64,000 bases of DNA from an uncultured Corynebacterium sp. Its GTDB lineage: Bacteria; Actinomycetota; Actinomycetes; Mycobacteriales; Mycobacteriaceae. The notes under the pieces were generated by a model. That model had not been told where the DNA came from, did no database searches, and saw nothing but the letters and a program-made list of their open reading frames with translations. Position 1 is the stretch's first letter. Each line of letters starts with the position of its first letter. The DNA is taken from contig CALTYZ010000006.1 of assembly GCA_943913645.1 (NCBI GenBank), positions 37,004-101,003 on the forward strand, given 5' to 3'. Positions 33,858 to 42,982 of the stretch are shown here, in pieces. The position numbers were made by a program, and so were the translations under genes.

Positions 33858-36800
33858 TTACCACTTTCCGGTGCTAGCGCCCTCGCGACGCAGCACCATG
33901 GCGCATCCAGCCGCCGCTACTAGCCCACCGAGCGCGAGCCGCATCAGCAGCCCTGCGGTACCAGAGGCCGGCAACAGACCGGCGCGCACGTCCGCGACGC
34001 TGATTACTGCTGTGTCTGCGTTGAGGTACTGGCCGTCAGCAGTCGGGTTGTTGAACATGATCGACGCATCCAGCGTCGTCCCATCACACGCGGCGGCAAC
34101 CGCCTGCGCACCGTCACGCTTGAGTGTGAAGCACACCGGTTGTGCCAGCAGCTCGTAGCCCACGGGCGCTTTCGTTTCCACGAGGTAGTAGTTCGCACCC
34201 AGAGCAAGGTTGCTTATAGACGCCACCCCGTCCGGGTTGACCACCGCATCTCCTACTACGGGACCAAGTTCGCCGGGTTGTGCTCCTGCGGCGAAGACCT
34301 GGAAGGTGGAATCAGCAAGCTGGGTGTAGCCGCCGTCGTCGTTCATGCCGAGCTTGTACAGCTGGAGACCAACCGGGGGTTCTTCCTCACGTACCAGGGT
34401 GATACATGCGGTGTTGTTTTCCGGCCCGTCTTCGTCGTTGTCCATGGCGACGTCATTGGGTACACCACCTGTGGTGTAGGTGGGTTTTTCACCCGTGGTC
34501 CACTCACAGGTCCCGAGTTCATTCCACTGCTCATCCGACAGCGCTGGGTTGACCTGCACCTGGATCGGAATTGAGATGGTGAAGCGGGCGGTTTGGCCGG
34601 GGTCAAGGGTGACACTTGTAGCCAGCGGCAACGCATCGGTACCAGTCATTTGTTCAAGTGTCCAGCGTTGTACCGCCGAGTCGATGGTGCCGGGGCCATC
34701 ATCGACTATCCCACTGGTAATCGTGGCTTCACCGGATGGGGTGACACCTTCTGGCAGGCGGAGCTTGTCGGTAATGGCTGCACTGGTCAGCTGCTGGTTC
34801 GACGCGTTGGTGGCTTCCACGGTGTATGTCAGCGTGGCTTTGCCGTCCGGGCCGACCTTGACGGCCGGAGCTGGATCGCGGTCCGGGCGTGGGAACTTCT
34901 GCACGCTGATTTCGCCAGTGCGTTCTGGTTCAAGGGGCACGCACGCCGTGTTGTTACCGGGGCCGTCCTCGTCGTTAGCCATGATGACGTCGTTTGGTAC
35001 ACCACCTGGGTTACCGGGTGTGTTCGCGCCGCCGGCCTCACAGGTGCCGAGTGCGCTCCACTGCTCATCCGTCAGGTTCGCGTCAACCTTCACCGGAATT
35101 GTGATGGTAAACGTCGCCTTCTGCCCTGGTTCCAGGGTGACACTTTGTGCCAACGGCAGTTCCGCGTCTGCAACGATTTGGCTCTGAATCCAGGACAGTG
35201 TCGGGCCGTTGACCGTGCCGTTGTCCTCAGCTGTGATGGTGGCATCACCATCAGCTGTCACGCCTTGCGGCAGGCGGATGCGGTCTTTGATCTCCGCGCT
35301 GGTGGCCTTCTGGGCGGAGTCATTTTTCGCCTCCACGGTGTATTTCAGCGTGGCTTTGCCATCCGCGCCAACCTTGATTGGCTCTGCCGGTTCACGATCT
35401 GCGCGCGGGTACTTTTCCACGCTGATCTGGCCTGGCGGGGTATCTTCACGCACCAGCGGTACACAGGCGGTGTTGTTCTTTGCTCCATCGGAGTCACCCG
35501 GCATGGCGACTTCGTTGGGTACACCACCGGTCACGTACGGCGCGGCACCGTCCGTTGCCTCACATTTGCCAAGTGTGGCCCACTGATCGTCGCTTAAGTC
35601 GGCTGCTACCTGTATTGGAATCGTGATCACAAACCGTGCAGTCTGCCCTGCGCCCAGCTCGGCACTGTCTGCCAGGGGAAGCTCAGCGCCGTCAACGATC
35701 GTGTTCTGAGCCCACGTTGCGGTCGGATTGTTGATGGAACCGTTGCCCTCGCCGACTGTCTCGGAGGTGATTGTGGCGTTCCCTGCAGCACTCACACCTG
35801 CAGGCAGGTGAATTTTATCCGTGATAGCACCGCTGGTGAGCTGCTGATTGGTGCTATTTTTGGCCTCAACTGTGTACTGCAGCGTCGCCTTACCATCAGG
35901 GCTAACCACCACTGGCTCGGCCGGTTCGCGATCTGGGCGTGGGTACTTTTCCACGCTAATCTGCGGACGAGTGAGCGGAATACAGGCGGTGTTATTGGCA
36001 AAACCGTCTTCGTCAGAGCGCACAACGGCTTCGTTTGGCACACCACCGCCCGCGTAGGTCTGCTCACCCTGGGCGTTTTCGCCTGCGGAACATTTACCGA
36101 GTTCGGTCCACGCATCATCAGACAAACCGTCTGCGACCTGGATCGGCACCTCGATTTCGAAGATGGCTTTCTTTCCATGGTCGAGAGTAACGCTCTTTGC
36201 GAGTTGCACCTGCTTTTTCGCGTTAATGTCAGCAGCAGGCCAGCTTGTTGCCGCAGTATCGATACTGCCGTTTCCAGCACCTTCGACCCGTGAGGTGATC
36301 TTTGCATCTCCTGCGGCGGTGACACCTTCAGGCAGGGTGATGTTGTCAAAGATCTCGCCGCTGGTGACAGTCTTTTTCGCCTCGGAGGCATTGTTCACCT
36401 CGACGGTGTACTTCAGCGTCGCCTTGCCGGCACTATCAACGGAAACCGGCTCAGCGGGTTCACGGTCCACACGCGGATACTTCTCAACACGGACCGGCTG
36501 ATAGTTGACGAAGCGACAGGTCATCGTGTCACCATCGAACTGTGGAACCGTGAATGTGGAGATTTTACGCTTCTCAGGACCGCCTTCAACCCTCTGATCT
36601 TCGGGAATGTCTTCTAGCGTGGTGTCGTCAGCGGGAACAACGATTTCTTGAGGTGGAATACCCTGAACATACGGCTTCCACGTGTTGCCTGCGACGCAAC
36701 TGAGCTGTGTTTTGTAATCCTCGATCGGAGTTTTCTCATTCGAGGCGTTGAACAACTCCTCGACGACTGTCCATTCTTTACCCACGGTGACGTATGAGTA

Positions 36801-38315
36801 ATGTCTATTTGGCTGAAGGCCAGTTAACTCATTCACCCTAGTGTTCTTTGCTAAGGCATCAGCGTCTGCGGCAAGAACGGGAATGGCGAGTGACTCTCGG
36901 CTTCCGGCACGGTGAGAGTAAAGTAGGAAGTTGTCCTTCGCGTTCAAACGGGCTCCGACAACCTCTTTCTCCAGAATCATAGTTTTCTCGACCCCGAAAA
37001 CGGGACCCCCGTCTCCGGCTGCGGTCGCACCGTAGAAGCCACCCGACGAAACTTTCTTGATTCCGTCGATCTGATCAGCTGCGATCCTTTCGGCTTCACC
37101 CAACTTGTCTTCGAATCCCGTCTCGGGTGTTCCTTCTAGAAGAACTCCATGACGCAGAAGATCATTAGCAGACCCCTCGCGGGCAAAAAGGATCTGATCT
37201 TCAATCCTTCCGCCTCCCCAAGCTCCGTCGGGTGAAGCTACGCCCAAACGCCCCCTGAATTTGAGCCTTCCCACAATGACGGCTTCGTCTGATCGCCCTT
37301 TACTCGGGTCACCAGGAACCTTAGCGGGCCATCTGATTAGATCAGATTGACCTTCGCCGCTGCCAGCATTGCGGGTCGCAATCCCGTAGAGGCTGCCATC
37401 GGCACCGGCGAAGAAATCTCCTGCGGCGGTATATCGGGTTTTCAATAGTGGTTTGTCTGGCCGTACCGGGAATATAAAGTTTTGCTCAATGACGCCGTTG
37501 TTAATGGAGCAACCAGTGGAATAGCACTTCTCGGGATCGATCTTCCATATCTTCGGCGACTTCGCGCTTGCGACTAGAAGTTGGCCGTCATAATCAACCG
37601 ATAGAGAGTTAACCTCGGGGCCATAGACGCTCTTTATCTCCCGTCTAATTGCACTCAGATCGACCTGGGCGCGACGGGTACGATCACCAGTGATTGCGTC
37701 ATACTCATCTAGCCAGAATAGGTTTCCACCTGTAGTGAACTCAATGCCGTAAAGGGTCTTGCCGTCAGGAGTCAGCGCAATGTCTCCATAAGTGACATCT
37801 ACGTCAATCGTTTTACCAACACTATATTTGGTTTGCCCAGTCCCAGGACCGGCCGCAGCTGGAAAATCATCGGTGATGTCGATGCGGTGAAGCTCCCTGG
37901 GGGTATTCACCCAGAACTGACGCGCAATGTCGCTACCTGAACCGGCCTGTTGTCGCGCTATCGGCGCAGCATCTGCGATCTCGAGCTGGTCGCCTTCATC
38001 AAGAAGCTCCGGAATTTCCGCACCTGGAGCGACCGGTACTTCGTCAGGTCCCTGCTCCACCGGGGGTGCAGGGGTCGCATCATCATTGATCAACGCGTCC
38101 GGCAACGGCTGGTCAGTGGTGGCCGGGGCGTCATCAGCCGGAACGTCAACGGCGGTGTTCGACGTTTCAGGCTGAACCAGCGGCGCAGACGGTACTGCCG
38201 CCGCAGGCAGGATCGGCGCGGTGGTCACAAGGACACCAGCGACCGCGCCTATTATCAGCGTTCGCAGGGGGAGGCGCCGCGAGTTCGCGGCAGAACGTGC
38301 GGTAGTTTTAATCAT
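33858..38315 (-). CDS. Giant LPASG surface protein with propeller-like head and four DUF11-like repeats (cluster 1)
   Basis: The 1485-aa protein begins with an Ala-rich signal peptide and a Pro/Asp-rich linker. A head at about 130-480 has repeated strands (VTYGDIALTPDGKTLYGIEF, SLSVDYDGQLLVAS), suggestive of a beta-propeller. Four tandem domains of about 175 aa each start VEKYPRVDREPAEP or a close variant (near 608, 787, 963 and 1137) and end ENNTACIPL or a close variant. A SpaA/CnaB domain with YYLVETKAPVGYELL follows. The sorting signal is LPASG, then a helix and RREGASTGKW. It lies between the base pilin and the VWA tip gene, with 3-5 nt gaps. It is likely a long stalked adhesin; its ligand is unknown. 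Confidence 0.85.
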   Translation of the reverse strand: MIKTTARSAANSRRLPLRTLIIGAVAGVLVTTAPILPAAAVPSAPLVQPETSNTAVDVPADDAPATTDQPLPDALINDDATPAPPVEQGPDEVPVAPGAEIPELLDEGDQLEIADAAPIARQQAGSGSDIARQFWVNTPRELHRIDITDDFPAAAGPGTGQTKYSVGKTIDVDVTYGDIALTPDGKTLYGIEFTTGGNLFWLDEYDAITGDRTRRAQVDLSAIRREIKSVYGPEVNSLSVDYDGQLLVASAKSPKIWKIDPEKCYSTGCSINNGVIEQNFIFPVRPDKPLLKTRYTAAGDFFAGADGSLYGIATRNAGSGEGQSDLIRWPAKVPGDPSKGRSDEAVIVGRLKFRGRLGVASPDGAWGGGRIEDQILFAREGSANDLLRHGVLLEGTPETGFEDKLGEAERIAADQIDGIKKVSSGGFYGATAAGDGGPVFGVEKTMILEKEVVGARLNAKDNFLLYSHRAGSRESLAIPVLAADADALAKNTRVNELTGLQPNRHYSYVTVGKEWTVVEELFNASNEKTPIEDYKTQLSCVAGNTWKPYVQGIPPQEIVVPADDTTLEDIPEDQRVEGGPEKRKISTFTVPQFDGDTMTCRFVNYQPVRVEKYPRVDREPAEPVSVDSAGKATLKYTVEVNNASEAKKTVTSGEIFDNITLPEGVTAAGDAKITSRVEGAGNGSIDTAATSWPAADINAKKQVQLAKSVTLDHGKKAIFEIEVPIQVADGLSDDAWTELGKCSAGENAQGEQTYAGGGVPNEAVVRSDEDGFANNTACIPLTRPQISVEKYPRPDREPAEPVVVSPDGKATLQYTVEAKNSTNQQLTSGAITDKIHLPAGVSAAGNATITSETVGEGNGSINNPTATWAQNTIVDGAELPLADSAELGAGQTARFVITIPIQVAADLSDDQWATLGKCEATDGAAPYVTGGVPNEVAMPGDSDGAKNNTACVPLVREDTPPGQISVEKYPRADREPAEPIKVGADGKATLKYTVEAKNDSAQKATSAEIKDRIRLPQGVTADGDATITAEDNGTVNGPTLSWIQSQIVADAELPLAQSVTLEPGQKATFTITIPVKVDANLTDEQWSALGTCEAGGANTPGNPGGVPNDVIMANDEDGPGNNTACVPLEPERTGEISVQKFPRPDRDPAPAVKVGPDGKATLTYTVEATNASNQQLTSAAITDKLRLPEGVTPSGEATITSGIVDDGPGTIDSAVQRWTLEQMTGTDALPLATSVTLDPGQTARFTISIPIQVQVNPALSDEQWNELGTCEWTTGEKPTYTTGGVPNDVAMDNDEDGPENNTACITLVREEEPPVGLQLYKLGMNDDGGYTQLADSTFQVFAAGAQPGELGPVVGDAVVNPDGVASISNLALGANYYLVETKAPVGYELLAQPVCFTLKRDGAQAVAAACDGTTLDASIMFNNPTADGQYLNADTAVISVADVRAGLLPASGTAGLLMRLALGGLVAAAGCAMVLRREGASTGKW

Positions 38316-38318
38316 CGT

Positions 38319-39710
38319 TTACACCTCTGCCTGGGATTCATTCGGCCGGCGGCGCATCGTCAAAACGAATCCGCCAACGATCAGCAGGCCGCCAAGGATC
38401 AGCAGCATGATTACGTTCGCACCGGTCATGGCCAGAGCCTTCGAGCCGGAGTTGGAACCAGATGCACCGGGTCCGCTTGCTTCTCCGCCTGGAGGGGCCG
38501 CTTTCACCGTCGTCTCAACAACGCGGGTTGTTTCCTGTGGAGTCGGAGGCGTTTCGGGCACCGGGGTAGGCACCTTGGTTGGCACGGGTACGGGAACCGG
38601 CACTGGGACCGGCTTCGTTGTCGTTGTCGTTGGCGGTGTCGACGACGGAGCGGGTGGTGTTGTCGTTCTCTCAGGCACGACTAGCGTGACCTTATTCGAC
38701 TTCAAACCTTTCGTCGGGTTGTCCTCATCGAACTCGGGGTAGCCGTAGGTAAGCAGATACGACTCGTTATCAATGCGCCCATTAGCTGGGCGGGCGTTGA
38801 CCCTCGCCGCGAAACTCAAGGTCACGTCGGCCGCTGGGTTACCGGTGCGATACTCCACCAACTTCTTCAAACCAGACTCAGTCAGCCTCATACGCACAAT
38901 GCGGTCTTTGTGGGTGGTAACGGTGAAGTCTTCAGGCTTGAGTACTTCCTGCTTACCGTGGCCGTTGGTCAACGTCACCTCCGGCTCGCCCTGGTAATCC
39001 AGGTGCTCTTGGAGCGGGTCAATGATTTCGTAACGGCTTATCGTGCCATCCGACTGCGGTGCCGGTGCGGATGCAGAGACGGTGTAGCGAACCTCCTCGC
39101 CCACCTTGGCTTCCTTGCGGTCTTCGGCCTTGCGGATGGTCAGCTTCTGATCCTTCGCATTGACGTTGACGTCATACTCCCACCGCGAGCGGGACAGCTT
39201 CTCCGTGCGCGGCACCGAAACGACGAACGGTTTGATCACCGACAGGCCCTTATCCTGCGCGGGTCCGGGCAACTCAGTGACGTAGTAGAAGCCGAGCTGA
39301 TCACCGGGGATGCCAAAGCGGGCATTGCCAGACGCATCCGTTGCCGCCTCCCGCGGGCTGCCGAGGCGGTGAGCCTCTTTACCGCCATCGTAGAAATCCT
39401 CCACGTTGAGTTTGGTGGCGTCTTGCCAGCCCTTACTCGTGGTCAGATCAAGGCCATCAATGCGCTGGATCTGGAAACGCACCCCTGCCACCGGCTCACG
39501 AGCCGACTGGGCACCATCTTTCGACGGATCGCCGAACTGGGTGAACGGGTCGCCCTCTGACTTATGGATAGTGAGGGATGCAGGTTTGGCGTCAATAAGC
39601 GGAAGCTCTTGCGCTACCGCACTCGCCGGATGACCTGCAAGTGCCAGCATCACACTGAGCACAACGGCGAACACCGCACCGACGCGCGAGCTTACCTTGG
39701 ATTCAATCAT
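38319..39710 (-). CDS. Base/minor pilin with LAMTG sorting signal (cluster 1)
   Basis: The 463-aa protein has a signal peptide (VGAVFAVVLSVMLALAGHPASAVAQ). The first CnaB-like domain opens SLTIHKSEGDPF and closes YYVTELPGPAQDKG. WEYDVNVNAKDQ follows where shaft pilins have the YPK motif. A second domain is followed by a Thr/Pro/Val-rich stalk (repeats of TTTTKPVPVPVPVP). The sorting signal is LAMTG, then a helix and MRRRPNESQAEV. LAxTG signals mark SpaB/SpaE/SpaG-type base pilins that transfer the fibre to the housekeeping sortase. It follows the sortase gene by 3 nt. Confidence 0.88.
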   Translation of the reverse strand: MIESKVSSRVGAVFAVVLSVMLALAGHPASAVAQELPLIDAKPASLTIHKSEGDPFTQFGDPSKDGAQSAREPVAGVRFQIQRIDGLDLTTSKGWQDATKLNVEDFYDGGKEAHRLGSPREAATDASGNARFGIPGDQLGFYYVTELPGPAQDKGLSVIKPFVVSVPRTEKLSRSRWEYDVNVNAKDQKLTIRKAEDRKEAKVGEEVRYTVSASAPAPQSDGTISRYEIIDPLQEHLDYQGEPEVTLTNGHGKQEVLKPEDFTVTTHKDRIVRMRLTESGLKKLVEYRTGNPAADVTLSFAARVNARPANGRIDNESYLLTYGYPEFDEDNPTKGLKSNKVTLVVPERTTTPPAPSSTPPTTTTTKPVPVPVPVPVPTKVPTPVPETPPTPQETTRVVETTVKAAPPGGEASGPGASGSNSGSKALAMTGANVIMLLILGGLLIVGGFVLTMRRRPNESQAEV

Positions 39711-39713
39711 TGC

Positions 39714-40658
39714 TTACATCCTCTCCATTGAGGCGTGCTGTAGTTCATGCACTTGGCGACGTGTGCGGCGGCGAGTGAGCATGCCGGCCAAAACCAGCGC
39801 CAAAACCAGGGCGATGAACACAACCACCCACGTCATCCACTCCTGCCACGGCGACAGCGGGCGGGAAAAGATTTCATTGTCTTCCGGCGTGTACTCCACG
39901 CGGTGGGCGTGCACCAACAAACGGTGCGAGTTAATGCCGTAGGGGGTGCAGGTGATCAGCGTGAGCAGATCCTCACCAACCACCGGCGCGAGCCCCTTTG
40001 TTTCACCAGGCACAACGACCTCGGTGTTATGAACTTGGTATTTGAGTTTTTTCTTACCCACCTGGACAAAGATCGCGTCGCCAGCTTTCACGTCACGCAG
40101 GTTGTCCCACATGGTGGCCTTAGTCAGGCCGGTGTGGCCTGTCAGCACCGCATGGGTTCGCGCACCGCCAACCGGCAACGACGTACCAAATAAGTGCCCA
40201 ATGCCCTTCTCCAGGACATCCTCGGTCGTACCGTGATAAATGGGTAAGTCAGATTTAATTGATGGGATAATCACGCGGCCCATCGCATCCGCGAGGTTCA
40301 GCTGCTCAAGATAACGCGTATACGCAGGATTATCCTCACGCACCCGCGCCAACCACGGATCCAAAATCGGGCCGCCCTCAATACCATCGTTATACGAGCT
40401 GGCCGCGGAGATCATCTGCTCAATCTCCTCGTCCGTGAACTGCGAGTTCATCTCGTCCGTGTAGTACTGCGACACCACCGACTGGCCGCGGTTAGTCAAA
40501 TACGTAGCCACCACCGGGTAGAGCAAGACCAGCACCCCGCACAGCACTAACAGCAGCGGCAGGATTGCGCGCCGGCGGCTCGTCGTTGTGCGTGGATTCG
40601 GTGCTTTGTGGGCACCCTTCACCAGCTGTGATGGGCCTTCTGCAGTGACAAGAGACAC
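39714..40658 (-). CDS. Class C pilus sortase (cluster 1)
   Basis: The 314-aa protein has an N-terminal helix (RAILPLLLVLCGVLVLLYPV) and a C-terminal helix near 275-300. The catalytic triad is visible: His in LTGHTG, Cys in TLITCTPYG, Arg in HRLLVHAHRV. The lid motif DPW (GPILDPWLA), which covers the active site in pilin polymerases, is present. It joins the pilin-motif lysine of one subunit to the LPxTG threonine of the next. It lies directly between the major pilin and base pilin genes, as in spaA-srtA-spaB. Confidence 0.95.
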   Translation of the reverse strand: MSLVTAEGPSQLVKGAHKAPNPRTTTSRRRAILPLLLVLCGVLVLLYPVVATYLTNRGQSVVSQYYTDEMNSQFTDEEIEQMISAASSYNDGIEGGPILDPWLARVREDNPAYTRYLEQLNLADAMGRVIIPSIKSDLPIYHGTTEDVLEKGIGHLFGTSLPVGGARTHAVLTGHTGLTKATMWDNLRDVKAGDAIFVQVGKKKLKYQVHNTEVVVPGETKGLAPVVGEDLLTLITCTPYGINSHRLLVHAHRVEYTPEDNEIFSRPLSPWQEWMTWVVVFIALVLALVLAGMLTRRRTRRQVHELQHASMERM

Positions 40659-40795
40659 CGTGGTCCTGCTCCTTTACTCGGGGTTTGCGTGGTTGGCTCG
40701 GGTTACCTCATGGGGTTCCCGCATGGGGCTTTCTCATGGCGTGTTGCGGTACGAGGGCGATGCCCTCGTACCGGTCGGCCATGCAGCTAAGGTGC

Positions 40796-42448
40796 TTAAG
40801 CCACAGCGCCTTCGCGGCGCAGGTAGTAGGCGTAGCCGCCGCCCACCAGCACCAGAGCGCCGCCGATGATCAGCAGCATCCAGATACCGTTGCCACCGGT
40901 CAGCGGAAGCTGGAAGCCAGCGTTATCCGGGGAGTTGACGACCGTGTTGTCGTCGCCGGTCAGCTTGATTGCTGGAACGTTGGCGGTGCCATCGGTCAGG
41001 TCCTCTCCGACTGCGAGCACCTGGAAGTAGATCGGGCGTGGCTGCAACTGGGTGCCGTCTGGAGCCTTCGTCTCCACCAGGCAGTAACCGCTCGGGTTGG
41101 AGGTCTGCGCCTTACCATCTTGGAAGTTGTTGGCGTGCAGGCCGGTGAAGAACACCTTGCCGTCATCGCCAGTCTTCCCGCTTTGGATCGCAGGACCCTC
41201 AAGGTTGAACGGGCCCTCAACTTGGTCTGCGGTGGTCGGTGAGCAGCGGTACACGCTGAATTCAGCGTCTTTGAGGTTAGTGTTCTTATCGCCTGCCTTC
41301 TGCTTCAGCACCTCAAGGTTGCCCCAGTAGGAGACCGCCTTCGGAGCGTCTTCCGGCGGATCGTTCGGCGGGGTCTGCGGGTCCTCCGGCGGAGTGCCAG
41401 GCTCATTCGGTTTTTCTGGGTCAGGCGGGGTCTGCGACGGGTTCTGGGTGACGTTGATCTTGTTCACCACAGAGTCGGCTGGGTCTGCAGTGTTAGGTAA
41501 GTCGCTGACTTTGAATTTTACGTCCGCGCGAACCTGGGTTGCGGTTTTGTTCGCATTCAGCTTGGTGACACCAGCTGGGGTCAGGGTGATGCGCGTCAGC
41601 GAGGTACCTGCAGTGCCGGCTGCCTCATTAGTTACCGTGTAGTCGGCTGCCTCAAGCGTCTCAAGTTCGGCGCCCTTGGCGTCAGCCAAGTAGACCTTTG
41701 CGACACCGTTGTTCTCGCCCGCTGGCGCCAACCGCTCACTCGGGTAGTAGTCGGTGAGCACGTAGCTGTTGATGTTGCGCTGATCGTAGCGCGTAACCCC
41801 ACCCTCGAGAGTGTAGGTGATGGTGTCGCGCTGGTTCTGGTTCGCATCCTTGACCGTCTTGGACGACTTTTGCTGCGGGTTGTTCTTCGGGTACACGTTC
41901 ACCTGGTTCAACCAAGCGTTGCGCTCGGTCGGGTGGGTCATTGGCAAGGTGACGTAGAACGGAGCGGAACCCACGTAGCCATTAGGAGCTTTTGACTCGG
42001 TGACGCGGTACAGACCGATGTTGAAGGCACCTGTGGCGAGACCGTCGTCATTGGTTGTCAACGGGGTGGCTTCACCATAAGTGACCCCGTCTGTGCGACC
42101 TTTTTGAATTTCTTCAGCGAGACGCCACCCTGCGATTGAGGTCAGATCGACTGGATCGCCGTTGACCAGAACTGGTTCCACCTCAAACACGGCACCCGCG
42201 AGGGCAGGGTTCTTTTTGGTGTCGATCGGCGTTTCAGGTGGCAGACCGTTCGAAGTAGCACCCGCAATCACTGGAGCAGCGTGCTTGTGAATGTTCAGTG
42301 TCACTTGGCCACTAAAGTTTCGCAGGTCGTTGACTTGCTGAGTGGTGACCTGCTGGCCTTCCTGCGCGAGCACAGGGGCGCCGGCAGTGCCAGAGAGCAC
42401 AAGACCGGAGGCCACAGCTGCGATCAGGCTCTTCTTGAAAACGTTCAT
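40796..42448 (-). CDS. Major (shaft) pilin, LPLTG (cluster 1)
   Basis: The 550-aa protein starts MNVFKKSLIAAVASG at 42448, with GGAAGGAAAG upstream, and has a signal peptide to VLAQE. The pilin motif WLNQVNVYPK at 179-188 supplies the polymerising lysine. CnaB-type isopeptide domains carry TLNIHK (N-terminal) and the E-box YCLVETKAPDG (C-terminal). A Pro/Asp/Glu linker (PPDPEKPNEPGTPPEDPQTP) separates the middle and last domains. The sorting signal is LPLTG, then a helix and YLRREGAVA. It is first in its operon, with 137 nt to the sortase gene. Confidence 0.92.
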   Translation of the reverse strand: MNVFKKSLIAAVASGLVLSGTAGAPVLAQEGQQVTTQQVNDLRNFSGQVTLNIHKHAAPVIAGATSNGLPPETPIDTKKNPALAGAVFEVEPVLVNGDPVDLTSIAGWRLAEEIQKGRTDGVTYGEATPLTTNDDGLATGAFNIGLYRVTESKAPNGYVGSAPFYVTLPMTHPTERNAWLNQVNVYPKNNPQQKSSKTVKDANQNQRDTITYTLEGGVTRYDQRNINSYVLTDYYPSERLAPAGENNGVAKVYLADAKGAELETLEAADYTVTNEAAGTAGTSLTRITLTPAGVTKLNANKTATQVRADVKFKVSDLPNTADPADSVVNKINVTQNPSQTPPDPEKPNEPGTPPEDPQTPPNDPPEDAPKAVSYWGNLEVLKQKAGDKNTNLKDAEFSVYRCSPTTADQVEGPFNLEGPAIQSGKTGDDGKVFFTGLHANNFQDGKAQTSNPSGYCLVETKAPDGTQLQPRPIYFQVLAVGEDLTDGTANVPAIKLTGDDNTVVNSPDNAGFQLPLTGGNGIWMLLIIGGALVLVGGGYAYYLRREGAVA

Positions 42449-42982
42449 GTCTTTCCTTCCGGTGAGGCTCCCCAGCGGGCACGGGAATGTGCTGACGCAC
42501 TGGAGACACCTGAGTACAGGAGTACGAATCAATACCGACCACGATCCGCGGGCCTGTACCTAACCTCGGCACAAACTTGTTAGATCCTGTGTATTCGGTG
42601 ATTCGCTTGAGACAATACGTGTTCAGAAGCGAATTGCCTAGTGTTACATGTGTCGTCAATTATGAATTAATAGATCGGTTTATAGACATATGAACACCTT
42701 AAAATTGCACGCCAACGGCCTGCAACTGCACGTGTCTAAGATTTGTTTTAGCTGAAATATTTATGTGAATGGGGGTAATTTAGACTACCCCCGCTCCACC
42801 GACACGCCGCGGCAATACTTGCCAATCATCACCGCCGCCAGCAAGCCCGCTGAACGATTCAATGGCGATACACACCCCTTCCCGGAGCGTCCACTAAAGT
42901 ACGCACCCATTACCTTGCGCTATCGAACACACTTTCCGTACCATCGTCTTAGATCTAGAACGTGCGTTTGGGAGGAGGAGTA
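42449..42982. other. Divergent intergenic region upstream of pilus cluster 1
   Basis: This 534-bp A/T-rich region separates the pilus operon from the HNH gene and has no coding content. An inverted repeat at 42601-42634 lies 150-190 nt before the pilin start. No consensus -35/-10 pair stands out for the pilus operon. Confidence 0.5.
42601..42634 (-). promoter_or_regulatory. ATTCGCTT / AAGCGAAT inverted repeat upstream of pilus cluster 1
   Basis: Perfect 8-bp arms at 42601-42608 and 42627-42634 with an 18-nt centre sit 153-186 nt upstream of the major pilin ATG. The spacing suits a dimeric regulator. Confidence 0.4.
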
